Below, piece by piece: positions 5,892 to 5,946 of a stretch of DNA of 5,946 nucleotides. The DNA is from Muribaculaceae bacterium (GTDB lineage Bacteria; Pseudomonadota; Alphaproteobacteria; Rs-D84). The notes below the pieces were generated by a model that searched no databases, had not been told where the DNA came from, and saw nothing but the letters and a program-made list of their open reading frames with translations. Location: the NCBI GenBank assembly GCA_023665245.1, contig JAMPEH010000154.1:1-5946 (forward strand), given 5' to 3'. The translations under genes and the position numbers were made by a program. The first letter of the stretch is position 1. The number at the start of each line of letters is the position of its first letter.

Positions 5892-5946
5892 TTAACCCAT
5901 TACAACCTCAACTGTATGAGTTTTGCCATCTCCCGCAACAGGGATA
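5892..5946 (-). CDS. C-terminal end of an unidentified gene (cut by the right edge)
   Basis: On the minus strand an open frame enters from the right edge and ends with TAA at 5892-5894. It encodes 17 residues, ending VAGDGKTHTVEVVMG. The family is not recognisable from so little. Its reality is supported by the convergent layout with acpP and by the bidirectional terminator placed just beyond the stop codon. It could still be a chance open frame. Confidence 0.5.
   Translation of the reverse strand, partial: IPVAGDGKTHTVEVVMG

Noticed and set aside
1..5946. tRNA, rRNA, CRISPR array, transposase gene
   Set aside because: No regularly spaced direct repeats, no cloverleaf-like segment and no transposase or integrase motifs were seen in any frame.

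Overview
The window looks like a chromosomal segment of a low-GC, Gram-positive anaerobe of the Clostridia, most likely Lachnospiraceae-like. This is inferred from the A/T-rich intergenic DNA, strong Gram-positive ribosome binding sites, a spoIID-spoIIQ-like sporulation pair, a PerR-type regulator and a GGDEF-EAL protein. No genus is claimed.

Left part (1-1465): the C-terminal half of a glycogen/maltodextrin phosphorylase gene runs in from the left edge. It is followed by a roughly 195-bp interrupted inverted repeat (1271-1465), the strongest unexplained structure here. It is either a MITE-like element or a long structured RNA.

Sporulation block (1537-2978): a sigma-E-like promoter drives a short spoIID-like gene. 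That gene ends halfway through the domain and lacks the catalytic glutamate. A spoIIQ-like, membrane-anchored LytM/M23 gene follows; its zinc and catalytic residues are mostly replaced. A hairpin terminator closes the unit.

Divergent pair (3098-5433): perR lies on the minus strand and has all five regulatory metal ligands at PerR spacing. A PerR-box-like operator overlaps its predicted transcription start. Transcribed away from it is a PAS-GGDEF-EAL gene with a degenerate GGDEF site, an apparently complete EAL site and a cysteine-rich PAS segment. The protein is predicted to degrade c-di-GMP.

Right part (5457-5946): acpP (acyl carrier protein) has its own strong promoter and ends at a bidirectional terminator. 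This terminator is shared with the last codons of a convergent, unidentified minus-strand gene cut by the right edge.

The genes form several independent transcription units rather than one pathway. The best functional links are spoIID with spoIIQ (engulfment machinery) and, speculatively, PerR with the neighbouring Cys-rich c-di-GMP phosphodiesterase.
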